A DNA stretch of 64,000 nucleotides from Candidatus Enterococcus ferrettii (GTDB taxonomy: Bacteria > Bacillota > Bacilli > Lactobacillales > Enterococcaceae): the NCBI RefSeq assembly GCF_017377655.1, contig NZ_JAFREL010000008.1:19944-83943 (forward strand), in the 5' to 3' direction. Every line of letters starts with the position of its first letter. The first letter of the stretch is position 1. The notes below the pieces were generated by a model. The model saw only the letters and a list, made by a program, of their open reading frames with translations. It did no database searches and was not told the DNA's origin. The position numbers were made by a program, and so were the translations under genes. Below are positions 1-9,049 of the stretch, in pieces.

Positions 1-1122
1 GATGATCAGGTCAAAAAGAGCGACTAATCCAGTAATTCCCACAGTTGTAACTGAACTAGATACATGCATTAAAGGTTGAGTTAGTGTATATACGATAGAA
101 TCAATAATATTACCATCCACCAATATAATAGATAAGGTTCTACCTAAACCAATAACAAACGCTACAAATGTCATTCCAGAAACGCCTTTGGCAAATTCAG
201 CACCAATTTTGTCAGGGGAAAATCCAGCGATAAAACCAACGACCAGAGTGACTACGAAGCTAACTGCTAAAATGAGTGAATAAGTACCTATATCACCTTT
301 GTAAATTAAGGGGAAAATAACAATAACCAGAAATTGAGCCAAGTAGATCAGCATGATCACAATTGATTTTTTCGATAAGTTAACTTCTTTCAGCAATGAA
401 TCTTCTGTATTATCAGTTTTCATCTTGTCAGGATGCCAACCTTCAGATGCCATCAGTGATTTAGAAGGATCTTTCCGGATTTTTTTAACATAGGATAGAA
501 GCATAATTAATCCGATGATCATGAAAAAGTTCATAGAGATAAACATCGTAACAAATGCCCCATAAACACGAACCCCCATTAACATTTGGGTGGAGTAGAA
601 ATTAACAGGTCCTAAACCAAAACCAATCAATGTTCCAAAAGTAGTTACTCCAACAGCAAAGATCGGATCTAATTTCAATTTTTTAGCAAAAAGTACCCCG
701 ATAGGTACGACGGCTATTAAGGCATCGGTGCCTCCGAAGCCGCCCAAATAGACCATTAATACAAACATGCAGCTGATCAGGATGCTTTCATTTTTATCCT
801 TTAGTTTATAAATCGTCCAGTTCATGATTTCATCGATCGCACCTGTCCCGAGAATCATCGCTATCATGGCTCCGGATACTAGCACCACCCAAACAATGCT
901 TCCTGCTTGAACCAATCCATCCATAATCATTGTCAGCATTCTAAAAGGATTAATAGGAGTTTGAGCATCTAAATATGCGAAACTACCAGCGATAACTTGC
1001 CCAGCATCATCTCTTTGAAAACTGCCTGCGGGAACGATGTACGTTAGCAGACTTGCAAGTAAAAGAATTCCTAACATTATCCATAAAATATGCGGTACTG
1101 CAATCTTTTTAGCCTTCATCAT
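1..1122 (-). CDS. YfcC/DcuC-type membrane permease, partial
   Basis: The N-terminal 374 codons of a polytopic transporter are visible; the C-terminus lies beyond the window edge. The protein begins MMKAKKIAVPHILW and continues with alternating hydrophobic helices and a conserved-looking loop GGFGGTDALIAVVPIG. This pattern fits the YfcC / C4-dicarboxylate anaerobic carrier family (ion transporter superfamily), whose members move dicarboxylates, amino acids or peptides. The start lies 3 bases after the stop of the upstream C-S lyase gene, so it is the last visible gene of a ridA-lyase-permease operon. By context it may import the amino-acid substrate of the lyase; that is inference. Confidence 0.75.
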   Translation of the reverse strand, partial: MMKAKKIAVPHILWIMLGILLLASLLTYIVPAGSFQRDDAGQVIAGSFAYLDAQTPINPFRMLTMIMDGLVQAGSIVWVVLVSGAMIAMILGTGAIDEIMNWTIYKLKDKNESILISCMFVLMVYLGGFGGTDALIAVVPIGVLFAKKLKLDPIFAVGVTTFGTLIGFGLGPVNFYSTQMLMGVRVYGAFVTMFISMNFFMIIGLIMLLSYVKKIRKDPSKSLMASEGWHPDKMKTDNTEDSLLKEVNLSKKSIVIMLIYLAQFLVIVIFPLIYKGDIGTYSLILAVSFVVTLVVGFIAGFSPDKIGAEFAKGVSGMTFVAFVIGLGRTLSIILVDGNIIDSIVYTLTQPLMHVSSSVTTVGITGLVALFDLII

Positions 1123-1125
1123 TAT

Positions 1126-2319
1126 TTACCCCTTATTTAAATACTTTTGATAAGCCTCTTTTAATCTGGTCATCCCGCTTTCTAGAACATGTCTTGGACA
1201 AGCCAGATTAATTCTTTCAAACCCTTCTCCTTCATTACCGAAAATGTAGCCTTCATCAAGGAAGAGCATAGCTTCCTGTTGCATAAATGTTTCTAGTTCT
1301 TCTTTGCTCATTCCTAACTCACGACAATCCCACCACTGAAGATAGGTTCCCTCTAAGTTTAACACCTTAATCTCAGGAATATTTTCTTTCATAAAGGATT
1401 CAATGTATTCTTTGTTTTGATTCAATTGCTTTAGGAGTGCATCATACCAGTGTTCTGCCTTTGTATAAGCAAGTTCACAAGCTTGGATTCCTAAAATGTT
1501 CAATCCCATATGACCTTGAGAGAGTAATTTATTCTGGTATTTTTTTCGTAAATCTTGATTTTGAATAACGATGTTGCAAGTATGCATGCCTGCTAAATTG
1601 AATGTCTTGCTTGGAGCAGTGCAAACGATTGTATTCATAGCGATTTCTTCTGATAATGTATTTAAGACATGATGTTGATAGCCGGGCATGACTAAGTCAA
1701 AATGAATTTCATCAGAAACAATAATGACATTGTTATCAAGACAAATTCTTGCAACTTTTTCAAGTTCTTGTTTTTCCCAAACTCTGCCAACAGGGTTGTG
1801 AGGACTACATAAGATAAACAGTTTTGTACTTGGATCTTGGGCCTTTCTTTCGAAATCTTCAAAGTCAATTTCATAACGTGTCCCATTGTATGTTAGGGAG
1901 CTGGTAACAAGCTTGCGATTTGTTCTTTTGACGGCGTTGTAGAATGGGTAATAAACTGGAGTCATAATTAGTACGCTATCATCTGTGTTAGTATACGCAT
2001 GAACGGAAGTAAATAAGGCTGGAATAACTCCAGTTTCTGGTATGATCCATTCTTTATCGATCTCCCAGGCATGTTTTTCGCTCATCCACTTTGTTACAGC
2101 ACTATAATAGCTTGATGTTGGGATAGAATAACCTAATACAGGCAAGTCAGTTAAAGTCTCTTTTAATCCATCGATAATTTCTGGAGCGCACTTGAATTCC
2201 ATATCAGCAACGGATAAAGGCAGCACATCCTCAGGCAAATCTTTTACGATGTCATACATTCTTTCCCACTTCATGGAACCTTTTCCTTTTCTAGAAATAA
2301 AATGATCAAAATCGTACAT
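1126..2319 (-). CDS. MalY/PatB-family PLP-dependent C-S lyase (cystathionine beta-lyase-like)
   Basis: A 397-aa fold-type I PLP enzyme of the MalY/PatB branch, which cleaves the C-S bond of cystathionine or cysteine conjugates to thiol, pyruvate and ammonia. Visible signatures are SPHNPVGR (172-179), SDEIHFDL (202-209) with the pyridine-nitrogen Asp, and the Schiff-base lysine in APSKTFNLAG (Lys238). Length is normal for the family. It is encoded between a RidA deaminase (12 bp upstream) and a permease. RidA-type proteins hydrolyse the 2-aminoacrylate that such lyases release, so the pairing makes biochemical sense. MalY proteins can also moonlight as regulators; nothing here tests that. Confidence 0.88.
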   Translation of the reverse strand: MYDFDHFISRKGKGSMKWERMYDIVKDLPEDVLPLSVADMEFKCAPEIIDGLKETLTDLPVLGYSIPTSSYYSAVTKWMSEKHAWEIDKEWIIPETGVIPALFTSVHAYTNTDDSVLIMTPVYYPFYNAVKRTNRKLVTSSLTYNGTRYEIDFEDFERKAQDPSTKLFILCSPHNPVGRVWEKQELEKVARICLDNNVIIVSDEIHFDLVMPGYQHHVLNTLSEEIAMNTIVCTAPSKTFNLAGMHTCNIVIQNQDLRKKYQNKLLSQGHMGLNILGIQACELAYTKAEHWYDALLKQLNQNKEYIESFMKENIPEIKVLNLEGTYLQWWDCRELGMSKEELETFMQQEAMLFLDEGYIFGNEGEGFERINLACPRHVLESGMTRLKEAYQKYLNKG

Positions 2320-2331
2320 GTATAAAACCTC

Positions 2332-2679
2332 CTATTTTTTATCTAAATCAATAATGGCATCAATTTCTACGGTCACATTGCCAACTAGTGAAGCAACCTC
2401 AAAAGCACTGCGAGCTGGTTTTTGGTCATGGAAAAACGCATTAAATGCATCATTTACTTGATTCAGCTTTGATAAATCTGTGATGAACACATTTGTTTTT
2501 ATAAATTCATTTCTTCCAACGCTTAACTCTTTTGCAATGCTTTCTATTTGGTTTAGTTCGGTCATGACTTGTTCATAGACAGATAAAGTATTATCAATCT
2601 CTCCTTTGGAATTGATAGGTAACTGACCCGATACATGTGCAGCTTTATTTAAAATACGGTATGCAGAGAACGGTTTCAT
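2332..2679 (-). CDS. RidA family enamine/imine deaminase
   Basis: A 115-aa protein of the RidA (YjgF/YER057c/UK114) family, which hydrolyses reactive 2-aminoacrylate and similar enamines to keto acids. The conserved block PARSAFEVASL holds the Arg that binds the substrate carboxylate, and HVSGQLPIN matches the family core. The start is placed at the ATG preceded by GGAGGAAAACA; an upstream in-frame ATG would add 14 poorly conserved residues and has no ribosome site. The N-terminus is slightly shorter than in typical RidA (about 125 aa). It is the first gene of the minus-strand operon with the C-S lyase and permease and is divergent from a LysR gene. Confidence 0.88.
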   Translation of the reverse strand: MKPFSAYRILNKAAHVSGQLPINSKGEIDNTLSVYEQVMTELNQIESIAKELSVGRNEFIKTNVFITDLSKLNQVNDAFNAFFHDQKPARSAFEVASLVGNVTVEIDAIIDLDKK

Positions 2680-2721
2680 TGTTTTCCTCCTTAATTTTTT
2701 TAGTTTTCCCGAATAACGCAA

Positions 2722-2937
2722 TCAAATTGTTTTAGTTAAGTAATCATGCATACATTCCTTTCAGTAATTTTTTAGTATTTTTGTGAACCTTTTGATGAGA
2801 AGTAAGCGAATTCCCCTTGTCAAATACTATGATTGAAGTATAGTATATAAGTTAACATTCATAAAATTGCTTTTATTTCTATAAAATATTCCTTCCAGGA
2901 ATGTTTAAAAGTTATCAAAAAATAGGAGGCGACATTT
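2722..2937. promoter_or_regulatory. Divergent intergenic region, ridA operon / LysR gene
   Basis: About 216 A+T-rich bases separate the RidA gene (minus) from the LysR gene (plus). LysR regulators usually bind such divergent regions to control both sides. I see an AGGAGG ribosome site for the LysR gene at 2924-2929 but no single convincing T-N11-A operator, so the regulatory role is inferred from layout. Confidence 0.4.
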
Positions 2938-3849
2938 TTGGACAACACGCAGATAGAAGCTTTCTTGGCTATTGTAGCTAACGGGACAATTACAAAAGCT
3001 GCTGAAAAGCTTTATATTACACAACCAGCTTTAGGAAAAAGAATTTCTATGCTCGAAAAGGAATTAGGATTCGAACTTATTAAGAGGCAAAGAGGAGTAA
3101 GGTTTGTTGAATTAACTGATAAAGGGAGAGAATTTGTCTCTATTGCTAATCGGTACGAGAATATTTGGGCTGATACTGAACATTTGAGACACAAGATAAT
3201 AAAAAAGAGTCTGCGGATCTTAGCTTCTGACGGACCTCATTCTTTTACTTTGCATGAAATGTACAAAGGGTTTGCGCAAAAATTTGAGAATGTCTCCTTG
3301 AAAATAAATACAACAACCTATAGAGACTGCTATGTGAAAGTACAAGAAAAAAAGGCTGATATTGCCTTTCCGGGTACTAATCTTTACTTCAAGGATGTTT
3401 TAAGTGTCCCTCTGTATGATGAGAAAATGGTTTTTGTTTGTCGGAAAGATAGCGATTATCCGGTAGTTGTAGATCCAAGGGAATTGAATGTAGCTGATTG
3501 TATTTATACTCCTTATTCAACTGAATATACGACGTGGTTTAATTATTGGTTTCTTGATCATGAGCTGTCGTTTATTGAAACCCATTTCATTACCCAGGCA
3601 GAAGATTTCTTGTGTTCATTTAAGAAAAATATCTGGACTATTGCACCTGCATCAATCGTGTCAATCATCATTCAAAACCCATTATTAACTACTAAAGCAA
3701 TTGCGGATGAACCACCTCTGCGAACAATCTATTTTGTTAAACGGATTGATCATTCAACTAGTGAAATAAACGATTTTGTCGACTTTACAAGAAAGTATTT
3801 AGCGGAAAATAAGAATATTAAATTACGTCTGCAAGAAGACGTGAGATGA
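2938..3849 (+). CDS. LysR-family transcriptional regulator
   Basis: A 303-aa LysR-type regulator. The N-terminal winged helix-turn-helix (about residues 1-60) reads AAEKLYITQPALGKRISMLE, the classic LysR recognition helix and dimer linker; the rest is the periplasmic-binding-fold effector domain. The start is TTG at 2938, eight bases after AGGAGG. It is transcribed away from the ridA-lyase-permease operon, which is the likely target. It could instead act on the PTS locus that begins 160 bp downstream on the same strand, but that locus carries its own PRD regulator. The effector cannot be deduced. Confidence 0.9.
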   Translation: MDNTQIEAFLAIVANGTITKAAEKLYITQPALGKRISMLEKELGFELIKRQRGVRFVELTDKGREFVSIANRYENIWADTEHLRHKIIKKSLRILASDGPHSFTLHEMYKGFAQKFENVSLKINTTTYRDCYVKVQEKKADIAFPGTNLYFKDVLSVPLYDEKMVFVCRKDSDYPVVVDPRELNVADCIYTPYSTEYTTWFNYWFLDHELSFIETHFITQAEDFLCSFKKNIWTIAPASIVSIIIQNPLLTTKAIADEPPLRTIYFVKRIDHSTSEINDFVDFTRKYLAENKNIKLRLQEDVR

Positions 3850-4013
3850 TTTTTGCGGTTAGTTGTGTAAGCATGCAAAGAGTCAATCAATACCCAATGT
3901 TCTTTTAGCTTCGTATAGTATTTTGCCGTTGTATATAGGAATAAGTAAAGTTGAAGAATTGCAACCGCTAACATTAAAATAAGAGTATAAAAAGTTGGAT
4001 AGAGGTGCAAGTA

Positions 4014-4466
4014 ATGACATTATTTAGAAAAGACGGCGTATTTTTAATTGAAGACGATAAAGTAACGACTAGTAAGGAAGTATTCGAAATAGTAGGAATG
4101 AAATTGATCAATTTAGGAATTGTAGATACTCAATTTATTGAGGCTATTATGGAACGGGAGAGTAAATACCCAACAGGATTGGAGACGCAACCGTTTGCTA
4201 TAGCTATTCCCCATACAGAAGTAGATTGTGTAAATGAATCTTGCCTAATTTTTGTAAAAAGTAAAACACCGATCAAATTCTTTGAGATGGTGAATAATGA
4301 CAAGCTTTTAGAGGTCAATTATATGTTTTTTATCATCATTAAGGATCGTGAAAAACAAGTATCCGTCATTCAAGATATTCTTGAAATAGCAACCGATAAG
4401 TCAAAGATGGTTGCCATTAGTGAAGCAAAGGATGTGGAGCAGATTTACGAAATCATCAGTGGATAA
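4014..4466 (+). CDS. PTS system EIIA component, fructose/galactitol-type
   Basis: A 150-aa EIIA of the mannitol/fructose type (PTS_EIIA_2). The phosphorylated histidine is His67 in AIAIPHTEV, the hallmark of GatA-like proteins. It takes phosphate from HPr and passes it to the EIIB encoded at 7436. The start is placed at ATG 4014 after AGAGGTG (4001-4007) rather than the GTG at 4005, which overlaps that ribosome site. The gene is separated from its EIIB and EIIC by the regulator and an aldolase, but no other EIIA is present, so it most likely serves this PTS. Confidence 0.88.
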   Translation: MTLFRKDGVFLIEDDKVTTSKEVFEIVGMKLINLGIVDTQFIEAIMERESKYPTGLETQPFAIAIPHTEVDCVNESCLIFVKSKTPIKFFEMVNNDKLLEVNYMFFIIIKDREKQVSVIQDILEIATDKSKMVAISEAKDVEQIYEIISG

Positions 4467-4503
4467 ACATGATATCTATTGTTTCTGGATTGGGGGAGCG
4501 GAA

Positions 4504-6453
4504 ATGAAAATATCTAAAAACGAAAAGAAGCTGCTTAGCTATCTATTTATTCAAAACGACTGGGTGACTGGAGAGAGTATTGCCAGACATTTGGACGTTT
4601 CAGATAGAACCATTAGAAATTATGTAGCTAGTATGAATGACAGTTTATCAAAAGCAAACTGTAAGATATTGTCGGAAAGAGGCAAAGGATACCGGTTGAG
4701 ATTTATCGATTCAGAAAAGATTTTTGAACTGATTAATCATGAAAATGTTTTTAAGACTTCTGACTCAATTATGCGGAGTATTGCTGTAAAGTTGATTTTG
4801 TCGGAGGAATCGGTAAATCTAAACGATTTGGAAGATGAATTCTTCTTAAGTAGAACCAAAATCGATTTGGTGTTGAGAGAGATACGATTTTTTTCAGAGA
4901 AATTGGGTTATAAAGAAGCGTTCACTAGGAAGAATAATTGTGTCAGCTGCAGCTTGGATGAAAAGGATAAAAGACTTTTAGCGGCTGAATTTATTAACAA
5001 CAATACCTTTGATGTCGGTGAAATTGTTGATAACAGCTATGGTTATTTTTTAGAAGAAAATGTTCATTCGCTAATGGAAATTGTTCGGGAATTTATGGAC
5101 GAATTTTCAATCATAATCACAGACAGTGACATGTTCAAAATAATTATTATTATGCATATGCAAATTAATCGTATCAAAGATAACTACGAATTAGATTGCA
5201 GTATGGAGGATGTTGAAAGCTCTATTTTCCCGTATGTAAGTGAAGTTACTCACAATATTCTGGATTCTATTAGTAAAGAATTTGCGATTAATTTTAGTTA
5301 CGATGAGAAGCTTTTCTTCTCAAAGCAATTTTCGAATCTTAGATTTTTGACCTCAAATAATATCACTAAAAACGAAATTTTGAATGTAGTTGAAAGCAGG
5401 TATACAATTGTTGTTCAAAAACTTTTAGAGGATATAAAGGAAGAGTTTACTATTGATTTTACGGATGATGAAAAACTTTTTGTGGATCTAACCTTACACG
5501 TGAGATTCTCCTGCGGCTTGTCAGATGAAAGCAACGATATTAAGAATCCTGTATTAGATGAAATAAAGAATAAATTCCCCTTTGTCTTTGAATTATCTAC
5601 CTGCATTTTCAATCGCTTCGCTGAGTATTTTGATTTCGAAATTAATGAGAATCAGCTTTCCTATATAGCCGCACATTTGGGTGGTGCTTTGGAAAGGAAA
5701 AATAAACATATTGAAAAGAAACGTGAAAGTATTGCTGTTTGCAGCAGCTTAAATGTCAGTATAATCTGGCTGTTGATGTCTAAGCTTTCAACGGTCTATG
5801 GGAATTCCTTTGATATTGTGGGACCGTATCCTATTTATCAATTTAAGGATTTGCTACTGAATGAACCATCAATTATTGTGACGACTTCTGTCACACCGCA
5901 AGCTAATCACAATAGCATTCCTGTGGTTACAGTCTCGGCAAAGCTTGAGGAGGCAGATATCCAAGCCATTAATTCGGAAATAGATAAGCTTAAAAAGAAA
6001 GAATCAAAGAAAACGCTCCCAACAGGCTTAGACCAATTTTTCTCTAAGGAATTATTTTTCTGGGAGTATGATCTGCATTCTCAAACAGAAGTACTGCAGT
6101 TTTTGACACAAAGGATTATGGAACAAGGCTATGCAGAGGAAGGATTGCTTGAAAGTACTTTAGAACGAGAAAAGATGGCATCTACGGCTTTTCAAAATAA
6201 TGTAGCTATTCCGCATCCGGTCAAGCATTGCGCGAATCAAACGGTAATTGCTGTATTAAAACTAAAAAGACCAATTCCTTGGGGAACCAGCAGCTCTCAG
6301 CTGATATTGTATTTTGTGACCAATCAAAAAGAGAAACACTTTTTTCATGTTTTCTTTTCACTTTTTTCTGATGTAGTAACGGATAAGTTAAAAGTAGACA
6401 AGCTAATGAAGAAAAGTGATTACCAAGAATTTGTCAACGAACTGTTATCTTAA
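4504..6453 (+). CDS. PRD-containing PTS-regulated transcriptional activator (MtlR/LicR-type)
   Basis: A 649-aa multidomain regulator. In order: N-terminal helix-turn-helix (about 1-65, with VTGESIARHLDVSDRTIRNY), a second helical DNA-binding segment, PRD1 (about 185-285, His218), PRD2 (about 300-400, His332 and His391), an EIIB-like domain (about 408-490, Cys413) and an EIIA-like domain (about 510-649, His571 in NVAIPHPVKH). Regulators of this class sense PTS phosphorylation and activate their own PTS operon. The ATG at 4504 follows GGGGGAGCGGA; a longer in-frame reading from 4411 overlaps the EIIA gene and has no ribosome site. It lies just upstream of the PTS genes it presumably controls. 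Confidence 0.9.
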   Translation: MKISKNEKKLLSYLFIQNDWVTGESIARHLDVSDRTIRNYVASMNDSLSKANCKILSERGKGYRLRFIDSEKIFELINHENVFKTSDSIMRSIAVKLILSEESVNLNDLEDEFFLSRTKIDLVLREIRFFSEKLGYKEAFTRKNNCVSCSLDEKDKRLLAAEFINNNTFDVGEIVDNSYGYFLEENVHSLMEIVREFMDEFSIIITDSDMFKIIIIMHMQINRIKDNYELDCSMEDVESSIFPYVSEVTHNILDSISKEFAINFSYDEKLFFSKQFSNLRFLTSNNITKNEILNVVESRYTIVVQKLLEDIKEEFTIDFTDDEKLFVDLTLHVRFSCGLSDESNDIKNPVLDEIKNKFPFVFELSTCIFNRFAEYFDFEINENQLSYIAAHLGGALERKNKHIEKKRESIAVCSSLNVSIIWLLMSKLSTVYGNSFDIVGPYPIYQFKDLLLNEPSIIVTTSVTPQANHNSIPVVTVSAKLEEADIQAINSEIDKLKKKESKKTLPTGLDQFFSKELFFWEYDLHSQTEVLQFLTQRIMEQGYAEEGLLESTLEREKMASTAFQNNVAIPHPVKHCANQTVIAVLKLKRPIPWGTSSSQLILYFVTNQKEKHFFHVFFSLFSDVVTDKLKVDKLMKKSDYQEFVNELLS

Positions 6454-6478
6454 ATAATCATAGGAATAGACTTCAACG

Positions 6479-6522
6479 GATTCAAGATAGATACAAAATA
6501 GTTTGTTCATCTTGAATCTTTT
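6479..6522 (+). terminator. Stem-loop after the PRD regulator
   Basis: A perfect 10-bp inverted repeat, GATTCAAGAT (6479-6488) and ATCTTGAATC (6509-6518), with a 20-base loop and a short TTTT tail. It sits 26 bp after the regulator stop. It may end that transcript, or it may be an operator for the regulator; the large loop makes termination weak. Confidence 0.45.
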
Positions 6523-6610
6523 GCTTTATCCTCGATTGGTATAGTTGGACGAATTCGATTGGGATATTATAAGGTTATTCTTTTTCCTTTGCCATACGGA
6601 ATAAGTGAGT

Positions 6611-6639
6611 TTTTATGATTCGACTACTCTTGTTATACT
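6611..6639 (+). promoter_or_regulatory. Candidate activator-dependent promoter of the PTS/aldolase operon
   Basis: A good -10 element TATACT (6634-6639) lies 22 bases before the aldolase start, with only a poor -35 (TTTTAT) 17 bases upstream. A weak -35 is what an activator-dependent PTS operon would show. A second candidate is TTGGAC (6545-6550), 17 bases, TATAAG (6568-6573). Neither has been tested. Confidence 0.35.
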
Positions 6640-6661
6640 ATGAGCAAAGGGGGAGTAAGAT

Positions 6662-7303
6662 ATGAATTATATCAACGAAAGAAAACGAGTATTAGCAGTT
6701 GCAGTAAAGTCTCTAGAGAAAGGGTTGATTCACGGAACTTCAGGGAATGTATCCATGCGTATCGAAGGAGAAGAGAAGGTAATTATTACACCTAGCGGAT
6801 TACCTTACGATACCTTAACACCTGATCAGCTTCCGATTGTTGATCTGTATGGAAATGTGGTTGAGGGTGATCTGAAGCCGTCATCAGAAACGCCGCTGCA
6901 TACTGCAGTATACCGTGCCCGAAAGAATGTCAATGGAATCGTCCACACACACTCAATGTATGCAACTATCTTTTCCATCTTAGGAGAGGATATTCCAGTA
7001 ATGATGCCGCCTGCTTCTCCTTACGCTCCAGTTCCAGTAGCTAAATTTGAGCTTCCAGGTTCTGAAGAATTAGGACAATCGGTTGTGGATGCTTTGGGAG
7101 TAGATCATTTGGTTGTAACGATGGAGAATCATGGATTGATATCATGTTGCCCAACCATTGAACGGGCTTTATCAGGGGCTGAGTATGTTGAAGAGACAGC
7201 TCAGGTTGCATACTTGGCGAAGCTTATCAATTGCATGAATCCCTTACCGAAGGAAGCTTCGGATGCTTTAAGAGAGCGAGCGTTAAAAGGGTTGGCGCTG
7301 TAA
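6662..7303 (+). CDS. Class II aldolase/adducin family protein (FucA/AraD-like)
   Basis: A 213-aa zinc aldolase or epimerase of the L-fuculose-1-phosphate aldolase / L-ribulose-5-phosphate 4-epimerase family. Visible features are the phosphate loop GTSGNVSMR (25-33), the catalytic acid Glu76 in SSETPLH, and zinc ligands His95, His97 (HTHSMYAT) and His157 (ENHGLI). Such enzymes cleave ketose 1-phosphates to dihydroxyacetone phosphate and an aldehyde. It is the first gene after the candidate operon promoter and is followed by PTS EIIB. Together with the second aldolase at 9050 it implies two retro-aldol steps or two substrates. The exact substrate is unknown. Confidence 0.85.
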   Translation: MNYINERKRVLAVAVKSLEKGLIHGTSGNVSMRIEGEEKVIITPSGLPYDTLTPDQLPIVDLYGNVVEGDLKPSSETPLHTAVYRARKNVNGIVHTHSMYATIFSILGEDIPVMMPPASPYAPVPVAKFELPGSEELGQSVVDALGVDHLVVTMENHGLISCCPTIERALSGAEYVEETAQVAYLAKLINCMNPLPKEASDALRERALKGLAL

Positions 7304-7435
7304 GAGGTCGATTGGGTCACGAGAGTGTAGCGGTTTTTAAAGTAGCTAAGTTACTTCTATGCTCTCTCTTTAAAAATGTTATTTATATGTTGGTTTTCAT
7401 GGGGCTGAACAAAAGAGAAAGGAATGAAATGAAAA

Positions 7436-7744
7436 ATGAAAGAGTATAAAGTGTTAGCAATTTGCGGAGCTGGTCTAGCTACGTCGACTCACGTAGCAAA
7501 AATACTACAGGATGGTTTGAAAAAGCGTAATTTGACTGCTTCAATTAGAACCTGTAGCGTAGGTGAAGCAGATGGAGTTATTTTAAATTTAGTGCCAGAT
7601 GTCATTATTGCCACTGTTTCAGTAGATTCTGTAAAAAAACCTGAAAATACTAGGGTATTCTCAGGAATTCCTTTGCTGACTGGGATGGGCTTAGATAGTA
7701 TTTTCGATGAAATTTCTGAGTATTTATTGACTGAGAAGGGGTGA
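7436..7744 (+). CDS. PTS system EIIB component, galactitol-type
   Basis: A 102-aa EIIB whose phosphorylated Cys10 lies in VLAICGAGLATSTHVAKIL, typical of the GatB/SgcB family. It relays phosphate from EIIA to the sugar bound by EIIC. The start is ATG 7436; two nearby upstream ATGs run into stops. The 130 bp between the aldolase and this gene hold no further gene. EIIC follows 6 bp after the stop, so they are cotranscribed. Confidence 0.9.
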   Translation: MKEYKVLAICGAGLATSTHVAKILQDGLKKRNLTASIRTCSVGEADGVILNLVPDVIIATVSVDSVKKPENTRVFSGIPLLTGMGLDSIFDEISEYLLTEKG

Positions 7745-7750
7745 AGTTAA

Positions 7751-9010
7751 ATGGTCATTCTTGAAAAGGTAATTGGGTTAGGGGCATTTGTGATGATGCC
7801 AATCGTGATCTTTTTGATGGGGGTAATTTTTAGAGTAAAACCTAAAGATGCGCTTCGGGCAGGGATTACTGTGGGTGTTGGTTTTAAAGGGATTTCGTTG
7901 GCTTCCAGTTTGATAACTACAACTATGACACCGCTGGTTACCAAGCTGCAGGAACTATGGGGATTAGGCTTAGATGCTGTAGATTTGGGTGTTCCAGTAG
8001 TATCTTCAATGGCCTTCAGTGATGGTAAATTTGTTTTGATGATGTTTGGTAGCGTTTTATTTATGAATGCACTAATGCTGGTGTTAAAAATCACTAAAAC
8101 ATTGAATGTAGATATTTGGAATTTTTGGCACTACCTATTTATCGGCACGCTTGGAACCATTGTATCGGGGAATATGTTTGTTGGATTAGCGATCGGTGTT
8201 CTGTATTCAGTGATTAACTTGATTCTAGCTGACCGTAATCAAGAAATTATCTGTGAAGTAAGTGGTGAACAGTACCGCGGACTATCCTTTTGTACTATGG
8301 CTTTCCCGTTTCTCGTACCTTTTAATCAATTAATCGACCGTTTGATTGATGCCATTCCGGGGGTTAAGAAGATTAATTTTAACTTGAAGAAAATTCCTGA
8401 GAAGTATGCATTCTTCACAGAACCAATCATGATCGGTTTAATTTGCGGAATCGGATTGGGTTTACTTGCTCAATATTCTTGGGACCAATGTTTAGAAGTG
8501 GGAATGACGATGGCAGCCGCAATGTTTCTTTTGCCTAGAATGATTTCCATATTAATGGAAGGGCTTTCTCCAATTGCTTCAGGGACTCGGGACTTCATGG
8601 CTGAACGTTTTAAAGGTAGAGAATTCCGAATCGGAATGGATTTCGCGTTGTTGGTAGGGGATGCTGATATGATCACGTTAGGAATGGTCTTCGTTCCTCT
8701 GTCATTACTTTTAGCGGTTATTATTCCAGGAAATAGAGTGTTGCCCCTAATCGGGTTAACAAATCTTTCTTATATGATGATGGCACCAGTGATTGCTTCG
8801 CGAAGAAATATGTTTAGAGCACTTATTATCGGAGCAATCAATATTACGATCGTATTTTTCATTGCTACCAGCTTAACACCGCTAATTACCGAAATGTCCA
8901 TCCAAAAAGGAGTGGCTGAGCCAGGTGGTTATTATTCAATCTTCAATACAGGGGAGCATGTAGGATTTGTTTTACTAAAATTAGTCGAATTTCTGCAAGG
9001 GTTGTTTTAA
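7751..9010 (+). CDS. PTS system EIIC component, galactitol-type permease
   Basis: A 419-aa multi-spanning membrane protein of the galactitol-family EIIC (GatC/SgcC/SgaT superfamily). Recognisable stretches include RAGITVGVGFKGI near the N-terminus and GDADMITLGMVFVPLS around residue 300. It forms the transport channel and binds the substrate, which is phosphorylated on entry. The neighbouring genes lack the tagatose-6-phosphate kinase and polyol dehydrogenase of known galactitol operons, so the substrate is probably not galactitol. Confidence 0.88.
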   Translation: MVILEKVIGLGAFVMMPIVIFLMGVIFRVKPKDALRAGITVGVGFKGISLASSLITTTMTPLVTKLQELWGLGLDAVDLGVPVVSSMAFSDGKFVLMMFGSVLFMNALMLVLKITKTLNVDIWNFWHYLFIGTLGTIVSGNMFVGLAIGVLYSVINLILADRNQEIICEVSGEQYRGLSFCTMAFPFLVPFNQLIDRLIDAIPGVKKINFNLKKIPEKYAFFTEPIMIGLICGIGLGLLAQYSWDQCLEVGMTMAAAMFLLPRMISILMEGLSPIASGTRDFMAERFKGREFRIGMDFALLVGDADMITLGMVFVPLSLLLAVIIPGNRVLPLIGLTNLSYMMMAPVIASRRNMFRALIIGAINITIVFFIATSLTPLITEMSIQKGVAEPGGYYSIFNTGEHVGFVLLKLVEFLQGLF

Positions 9011-9049
9011 TTTCAATCTAATGAAAATTATACAAGTGAGGGTGAGTTA

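Noticed and set aside
7231..7449. Small ORF between the aldolase and the EIIB gene
   Set aside because: It overlaps the aldolase 3' end out of frame, has unusual composition and no ribosome site; a frame shadow.
7747..8094. Minus-strand ORF inside the EIIC gene
   Set aside because: Antisense shadow of a well-supported membrane protein gene.
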